Assembly (NCBI RefSeq): GCF_900091455.1
Contig: NZ_LT607412.1
Span: 6,014,001 to 6,078,000 of the forward strand
From: Micromonospora coriariae
GTDB taxonomy: Bacteria > Actinomycetota > Actinomycetes > Mycobacteriales > Micromonosporaceae
Length of the DNA: 64,000 bases
Direction of reading: 5' to 3'
The position numbers were made by a program, and so were the translations under genes. The notes under the pieces were generated by a model. It searched no databases, was not told the origin of the DNA, and worked only from the letters and a program-made list of their open reading frames with translations. This document shows, one piece after another, positions 59,186-64,000 of this stretch; position 1 is the first letter of the stretch, and every line of letters starts with the position of its first letter.

Positions 59186-59225
59186 TTGACCTTGACCTTC
59201 GGGCAACCCCCAGCCTGGTCTGTGC
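59186..59225 (+). promoter_or_regulatory. MerR-type promoter with long spacer
   Basis: Two overlapping TTGACC copies (59186-59191 and 59192-59197) precede a 19-nt spacer and GGTCTG. A 19-nt spacer is the hallmark of promoters untwisted by MerR regulators. It lies just ahead of a MerR-domain gene, so autoregulation is plausible. Confidence 0.45.
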
Positions 59226-59259
59226 CGGTCGCCGTGACCGGCACGAGGAGGATGTCGAC

Positions 59260-60327
59260 GTGGGGCTGCTGACCATCGGGGCGTTCGCCCAGGCGGCGAG
59301 ACTGACGCCGAAGGCGTTGCGCCTGTATGACCAGGTGGGTGTCCTGCTGCCGGCCGCTGTCGATCCCGAGTCCGGATACCGGCTGTACGACCCGGCTCAG
59401 CTGCCGTTGGCCCGGCTGGTCGCGCAGCTCCGTCGCATCGGCATGCCACTGGCGCGGATCCGCGTCGTTTGTGCCCTGGAGCCCGCGGCGGCGGCTGAGG
59501 CGATCGCCGCGTACTGGCAGCAGGTGTCCGTGGACACCGCGGCTCGCGCCCGGCTCGCCACCATCCTCGTGGACCACCTGTCCGAAGGGGGTGCCACCAT
59601 GTTCCAACCCGATCCCACCGTTGCCGTGCGCTACGCCACCGGTTGTGACACCGGGCTCGTGCGGGACAGCAACGAGGACGCCGCGTACGCCAGCGAGCGG
59701 TTGCTCGCCGTCGCTGACGGCATGCGAGGACCCGGCGGCGCTGCCGCCAGCGCTGCCGCCATCGACGCCCTCAAACCGTTGGAGCTCACCGACGCGCCGA
59801 CCGCTGACCTGCTGACGATGCTCGCCGGTGCGGTCACCGACGCCGACCGCACCGTGCGCGCGCTGGCGAGCGGTGACCACCAGCCGGTCACCACGCTGAC
59901 CGCGCTGCTGCGCAGCGGCTCCCAGCTGGCCCTGGTGCACGTCGGTGACACCCGGGCGTACCTCCTGCGCGACGGTGAGCTGTCCCTGCTGACCCAGGAC
60001 CACACCTGGGTGCAGGCCCAGGTCGATCAGGGCAGGCTCGACCGCGACCAGGCCGCCGCGCATCCTCAGCGCGCTGTGCTGGTGCGTGCCCTCGGTGCCG
60101 GGCCGCAGGTCGAGGCGGATCTCGCGCTCCGCGCCGCCCTGACCGGTGATCGGTACCTGTTGTGCTCCGACGGGTTGTCCGCCGTCGTCGATCGTGCCGA
60201 CCTGCGGTCGACGTTGAGTGCGGCGACCGATCCCGAGCACACGGTGCGGAGACTGATCGATCTGGCTCAGGCGCACGGGGCGCCGGACAACATCGCCTGC
60301 GTCATCGCCGACGTCGTCGCGGTGTAG
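59260..60327 (+). CDS. MerR-PP2C fusion: regulator with protein phosphatase domain
   Basis: A 355-aa protein. Residues 1-70 form a MerR domain (TIGAFAQAARLTPKALRLYD, GYRLYDPAQLPLARLVAQLR). A helical linker leads to a PP2C Ser/Thr phosphatase (residues 120-355). The phosphatase has CDTGLVRDSNEDAAY, AVADGMRGPGG, LVHVGDTRAYLL, LLCSDGLS and APDNIACVI. Metal-binding Asp residues are kept; the DGMGGH motif is changed to DGMRGPGG. GTG 59260 follows GAGGAGGAT. One protein could link phosphorylation state to transcription. It is divergent from the SDR gene. Confidence 0.9.
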   Translation: MGLLTIGAFAQAARLTPKALRLYDQVGVLLPAAVDPESGYRLYDPAQLPLARLVAQLRRIGMPLARIRVVCALEPAAAAEAIAAYWQQVSVDTAARARLATILVDHLSEGGATMFQPDPTVAVRYATGCDTGLVRDSNEDAAYASERLLAVADGMRGPGGAAASAAAIDALKPLELTDAPTADLLTMLAGAVTDADRTVRALASGDHQPVTTLTALLRSGSQLALVHVGDTRAYLLRDGELSLLTQDHTWVQAQVDQGRLDRDQAAAHPQRAVLVRALGAGPQVEADLALRAALTGDRYLLCSDGLSAVVDRADLRSTLSAATDPEHTVRRLIDLAQAHGAPDNIACVIADVVAV

Positions 60328-60387
60328 TCGCCACCACAGGCGTGCGGGGGTTCGGCGGCGGCGGGTGCGTTGAGGCAGCATGGAGGG

Positions 60388-61245
60388 GTGACGGAGAGCC
60401 TGGACGTGTTGACCTCGCTGGTGGCCGGTGGTCAGGTGGTGGTGCTCAGCGGGGCCGGCCTGTCCACCGAGTCAGGTATTCCGGACTACCGGGGGCCCAG
60501 CGGGGTGGCCCGCCGCCACACGCCGATGACCTTCCAGGCGTTCACCCGCGATCCTGTCGCGCGGCGGCGCTACTGGGCGCGCAGCCACCTGGGGTGGCGG
60601 TTGATCGCCCGGGCGGCGCCGAACGCCGGGCACCGGGCGGTGGCGCGGCTGCAGCACGCCGGCCTGGTCGACGCGGTGATCACTCAGAACGTCGACGGGT
60701 TGCACGGCGCGGCGGGCAGCGATCCGGTGGTCGAGTTGCACGGCCGCCTGGACGAGGTGACCTGCCTGGACTGCGGCAACCTGACCTCCCGGGAGGAGGT
60801 GGACCGGCGGCTGCGCGAGGCCAACCCGGATTTCGTGGCCCGGGTCGCCGCGGTGAACCCGGACGGTGACGTGGATCTCCCGGATGAGCAGGTGGCCGCG
60901 TTCCGGCCGGTGGACTGCGGGATCTGCGGCACCGGGATGTTGAAACCGGACGTGGTGTTCTTCGGTGAGACGGTGCCGCCGCAGCGGGTGGCGCGCTGCT
61001 TCGCGCTGGTGGAGCAGGCTCGGGCGGTGCTGGTGCTCGGGTCGTCGTTGACGGTGATGTCGGGCCGCCGGTTCGTGATTCGGGCCGCGAAACGGGGCAT
61101 TGCGGTGGCGATCGTCAACCAGGGGCCGACCCGGGGTGACGGGTACGCCACGGTGTGCGTCGACGCGCCGTTGGGGGCGCTGCTGCCGGCGCTGGCCGAC
61201 CGGGTCACCGGCGGCGCGGCGGTGGCCACCGCGGCCGGGGTGTGA
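60388..61245 (+). CDS. NAD-dependent protein deacylase (Sir2 family)
   Basis: A 285-aa sirtuin: VLSGAGLSTESGIPDYRG, VITQNVDGLH, the catalytic His in VELHGRLDEV, zinc cysteines in CLDCGN and CGICGTG, VVFFGETVP and GSSLTVMSG. The region between the cysteine pairs is long (about 50 residues), as in a subclass of Sir2 proteins. It removes acyl groups from Lys with NAD+. GTG 60388 follows directly on GGAGGG; TTG 60370 is an alternative. It sits 60 nt after the MerR-PP2C gene. Confidence 0.93.
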   Translation: MTESLDVLTSLVAGGQVVVLSGAGLSTESGIPDYRGPSGVARRHTPMTFQAFTRDPVARRRYWARSHLGWRLIARAAPNAGHRAVARLQHAGLVDAVITQNVDGLHGAAGSDPVVELHGRLDEVTCLDCGNLTSREEVDRRLREANPDFVARVAAVNPDGDVDLPDEQVAAFRPVDCGICGTGMLKPDVVFFGETVPPQRVARCFALVEQARAVLVLGSSLTVMSGRRFVIRAAKRGIAVAIVNQGPTRGDGYATVCVDAPLGALLPALADRVTGGAAVATAAGV

Positions 61246-61312
61246 CGGCCGCCCGGGGGTAGGACATCTGCCGGAAACACCGGCGCTGGTAGCGTTGACC
61301 ATGCCGGTACCA

Positions 61313-61403
61313 CCCACGTGGGAGAGACCGCCCGACAGCACCCGGGGCGGCGCCGAAGGGGCAAATCCTCCCCGGAACCTCTCAGGCAAAAGGACCTCGT
61401 GGG
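61313..61403 (+). promoter_or_regulatory. Glycine riboswitch (single aptamer, gcvT motif)
   Basis: P1 is CCCAC (61313-61317) with GTGGG (61399-61403). The conserved core is GGGAGAGACC, CGCCGAAGGGGCAAA, ACCTCTCAGGCAAAAGGAC. Only one aptamer is visible. The -10 box TAGCGT at 61290-61295 gives a start near 61302. Downstream GGCACT (61406-61411) can pair with AGTGCC (61469-61474), which overlaps the GGGAG ribosome site (61466-61470) of gcvP. This suggests glycine-dependent release of translation. Confidence 0.92.
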
Positions 61404-61478
61404 CAGGCACTGTGGAGCGCTGCGCGGCGCGACAGAGGGGGAGGCCGATCCGTCGACCTCGTCCCGGGAGTGCCCGCC

Positions 61479-64000
61479 ATGACCGCAGAGCAGTTCGCCA
61501 CCCGTCACATCGGTCCCGGCCCGGACGATGAGCGCCGGATGTTGGAGGTCGTCGGGCACGGCTCGATCGACGAGCTGATGGACGCCGCGATCCCCGAGGT
61601 GATCCGCTGGCACGGCACCCTGGACCTGCCGGACCCGGCCACGGAGGCCGAGACGATCGCCGAGCTGCGGGCCCTGGCGGCGCGCAACACCGTCGCCGTG
61701 TCGATGATCGGGCTGGGCTACCACGGCACGCACACCCCGGCGGTGATCCGCCGCAACGTACTGGAGGACCCGGCCTGGTACACGGCGTACACGCCGTACC
61801 AGCCGGAGATCAGCCAGGGCCGCCTCGAGGCGCTGCTGAACTTCCAGACCATGGTGACCGACCTGACCGGCCTGGCGACCGCGAACGCGTCGATGCTCGA
61901 CGAGGGCACCGCCGCGGCGGAGGCGATGACCCTGGCGCGGCGCGCGTCGAAGAGCAGGAGCGCGGTGTACGTGGTCGACGCCGACGCGCTGCCGCAGACC
62001 ATCGCGGTGATCACCAGCCGGGCCGAGCCGCTCGGCATCGACGTGCGGGTCCTCGACGTCGAGCGTGACGAGCTGCCGACGGAGTTCTTCGGCCTGCACC
62101 TGCAGTACCCGGGGGCGTCCGGCGCGGTCCGTGATCACGGGGCGCTGGTCGAGGCCGCGCACGCCGTCGGCGCCCTGGTCACCGTCGCGGCCGACCTGCT
62201 GGCGTTGACGCTGCTGCGCGCTCCGGGGGAGATCGGCGCGGACATCGCCGCCGGCACCACCCAGCGCTTCGGCGTACCCATGGCCTTCGGTGGGCCGCAC
62301 GCCGGTTACCTGGCGGTGCGCTCGGGCCTGGAGCGGATGCTGCCGGGCCGGCTGGTCGGAGTGTCCCGCGACGCGGACGGCAACCCCGCCTACCGGCTGG
62401 CGTTGCAGACCCGCGAGCAGCACATCCGGCGGGAGAAGGCGACCAGCAACATCTGCACCGCGCAGGTGCTGCTCGCGGTGATGGCCGGCATGTACGCGGT
62501 CTACCACGGCCCGGACGGGCTGCGGAACATCGCGGAGCGTACCCACGCCATGGCGGCGCGGCTCGCGGCCGGGCTGCGCGCCGGTGGCGTGGACGTCGAC
62601 GACGTCGCGTTCTTCGACACCGTCACCGCGACAGTGCCCGGGCGGGCCGGCGAGGTGGTGGCGGCCGCCGCCGCCGAGCGGGGCGTGAACCTGCGGCTGG
62701 TCGACGCCGACCGGGTGGGTGTGTCCTGCGACGAGACGACCACCGTCGCGCACCTGGCGGCGGTGTGGGCGGCGTTCGGTGTGCCCGCGTTCGACGGCGC
62801 CGTGGACGCGGCCCTGCCGGCCGATCTGGCCCGGACGACCGACTTCCTGACCCACCCGGTGTTCCGCAGCCACCACTCGGAGACGGCGATGCTGCGGTAC
62901 CTGCGGCGGCTGTCGGACTTCGACTACGCCCTGGACCGGGGCATGATCCCGCTCGGGTCGTGCACGATGAAGCTCAACGCGACCACCGAGATGGAGCCGG
63001 TCAGCTGGGCGGAGTTCGCGCACATCCACCCGTTCGCCCCGGACGCGCAGACCGCCGGGTACCGGGAGATGATCGGTCAGCTGGAGTCGTGGCTGGCCGA
63101 GGTGACCGGCTACGACGCGGTCAGCGTGCAGCCCAACGCCGGCTCCCAGGGTGAGCTGGCCGGGCTGCTGGCCATCCGGGCCTGGCACCGCAGCCGCGGC
63201 GAGGCGCACCGCGACGTGTGCCTGATCCCGTCCTCGGCGCACGGCACCAACGCGGCGTCGGCGGTGATGGCCGGCATGCGGGTGGTCGTGGTGGCCTGCG
63301 ACGACGACGGCAACGTCGACCTGGTCGACCTCGACGCGAAGATCGACAAGCACCGGGACGCGCTCGCCGCGATCATGGTGACGTACCCGTCGACGCACGG
63401 CGTGTACGAGACGGGCATCGCGTCGCTGTGCGCGAAGGTCCACGACGCCGGCGGGCAGGTGTACGTCGACGGGGCGAACCTCAACGCCCTGGTCGGGTTC
63501 GCCAAGCCGGGCAAGTTCGGCGCGGACGTGTCGCACCTGAACCTGCACAAGACGTTCTGCATCCCGCACGGCGGCGGCGGGCCCGGTGTGGGTCCGGTGG
63601 CGGTCCGGGCGCACCTGGCGCCGTTCCTGCCCGGTGACCCGCTGGGCGCGCACGTCGACGCGACGCCGGCGATCTCGGCGGCGAAGTACGGGTCGGCGGG
63701 CATCCTGCCGATCCCGTGGGCGTACCTGCGGATGATGGGCGCCGAGGGGCTGACCCGGGCGACCGGGGTCGCCGTGCTGGCGGCGAACTACGTGGCGGCG
63801 CGGCTGCGCGGGCACTTCCCGGTGCTGTACGCCGGCAACAAGGGCCTGGTGGCGCACGAGTGCATCCTGGACCTGCGGCCGCTGACGAAGGCGACAGGGG
63901 TGAGCGTGGACGACGTGGCGAAGCGGCTGATCGACTACGGGTTCCACGCGCCGACGATGTCGTTCCCGGTGGCCGGGACGCTGATGGTGGAGCCGACCGA
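61479..64000 (+). CDS. gcvP: Glycine dehydrogenase (decarboxylating), P protein, partial
   Basis: The frame is open from ATG 61479 to the window end (840 codons), so the 3' end is missing. The start [20 protein letters not shown] is typical. The N-terminal half has [40 protein letters not shown] and [14 protein letters not shown]. The C-terminal half has [29 protein letters not shown] and the PLP lysine in [18 protein letters not shown]. It decarboxylates glycine and loads GcvH (52.4 kb). GGGAG precedes the start by 8 nt and is probably gated by the riboswitch. A long antisense frame here is a shadow. Confidence 0.97.
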   Translation, partial: MTAEQFATRHIGPGPDDERRMLEVVGHGSIDELMDAAIPEVIRWHGTLDLPDPATEAETIAELRALAARNTVAVSMIGLGYHGTHTPAVIRRNVLEDPAWYTAYTPYQPEISQGRLEALLNFQTMVTDLTGLATANASMLDEGTAAAEAMTLARRASKSRSAVYVVDADALPQTIAVITSRAEPLGIDVRVLDVERDELPTEFFGLHLQYPGASGAVRDHGALVEAAHAVGALVTVAADLLALTLLRAPGEIGADIAAGTTQRFGVPMAFGGPHAGYLAVRSGLERMLPGRLVGVSRDADGNPAYRLALQTREQHIRREKATSNICTAQVLLAVMAGMYAVYHGPDGLRNIAERTHAMAARLAAGLRAGGVDVDDVAFFDTVTATVPGRAGEVVAAAAAERGVNLRLVDADRVGVSCDETTTVAHLAAVWAAFGVPAFDGAVDAALPADLARTTDFLTHPVFRSHHSETAMLRYLRRLSDFDYALDRGMIPLGSCTMKLNATTEMEPVSWAEFAHIHPFAPDAQTAGYREMIGQLESWLAEVTGYDAVSVQPNAGSQGELAGLLAIRAWHRSRGEAHRDVCLIPSSAHGTNAASAVMAGMRVVVVACDDDGNVDLVDLDAKIDKHRDALAAIMVTYPSTHGVYETGIASLCAKVHDAGGQVYVDGANLNALVGFAKPGKFGADVSHLNLHKTFCIPHGGGGPGVGPVAVRAHLAPFLPGDPLGAHVDATPAISAAKYGSAGILPIPWAYLRMMGAEGLTRATGVAVLAANYVAARLRGHFPVLYAGNKGLVAHECILDLRPLTKATGVSVDDVAKRLIDYGFHAPTMSFPVAGTLMVEPT

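Noticed and set aside
60684..63947. Long minus-strand open frame opposite gcvP and the sirtuin gene
   Set aside because: The plus strand encodes a clear glycine dehydrogenase and a Sir2 protein. The antisense product has only low-complexity sequence.

Overview
This is a high-GC (roughly 70 % or more) actinobacterial chromosome segment with many GTG starts and 4-nt start/stop overlaps. Gene content and protein sequences point to the Micromonosporaceae (Micromonospora-like); that is an inference from family resemblance, not a database match. No IS element, prophage, rRNA or CRISPR array was found. The only tRNA is selenocysteine tRNA.

Layout. 0-4.7 kb: the tail of a histidine kinase, its NarL-type regulator, and a MacB/FtsX-type ABC exporter. 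4.7-9.7 kb: a nucleotide-sugar dehydrogenase, a membrane Ser/Thr kinase, and an ECF-like sigma factor followed by a repeat-tailed membrane protein. 9.8-14.2 kb: the ergothioneine genes egtABCD. 14.2-17.4 kb: a Mn2+ (yybP-ykoY) riboswitch with a UPF0016 manganese exporter, small membrane proteins, and NhaA. 17.7-23.6 kb: a surface-polysaccharide block with a Wzz/BY-kinase, an opposing LMW tyrosine phosphatase, a glycosyltransferase, a DUF4012 protein and an LPVTG surface protein. 23.7-33.0 kb: two nearly identical ~1.3-1.4-kb direct repeats, each with palindromes, a long leader, a secreted lysozyme-like gene and a terminator. They bracket an MFS pump, a small wHTH protein, a geranylgeranyl-reductase-type flavoprotein, a secreted 5'-nucleotidase and an AbiEii-like nucleotidyltransferase pair.

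33.3-42.0 kb: a complete selenoprotein island. It holds formate dehydrogenase alpha with an in-frame UGA and a SECIS hairpin, the Fe-S and NrfD subunits, tRNA-Sec (selC), selA and selB. selD is not in the window. 42-49 kb: a CNNM/CorC-type protein, several small proteins, an HhH nuclease, a universal stress protein, a DUF574 methyltransferase, a SpoIIE-type phosphatase and a MarR regulator.

49.4-55.6 kb: the locus known in M. tuberculosis as Rv1822-Rv1830 (pgsA2-like, DUF881, small basic protein, DUF881, gcvH, garA, MerR, DUF151, MerR). It is followed by a truncated haemoglobin / flavohaemoprotein / DivIVA-like operon, an SDR, a MerR-PP2C fusion and a sirtuin. The window ends inside gcvP, which has a glycine riboswitch in its leader.

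Themes are redox and one-carbon metabolism (ergothioneine, formate oxidation with Sec, glycine cleavage, NO-handling globins) and phospho-signalling (STK, BY-kinase/LMW-PTP, two PP2C-type phosphatases, GarA). Several genes have a TANNNT box 6-7 nt before the start codon, as expected of leaderless transcripts. Large antisense open frames are GC-bias shadows and are left out.
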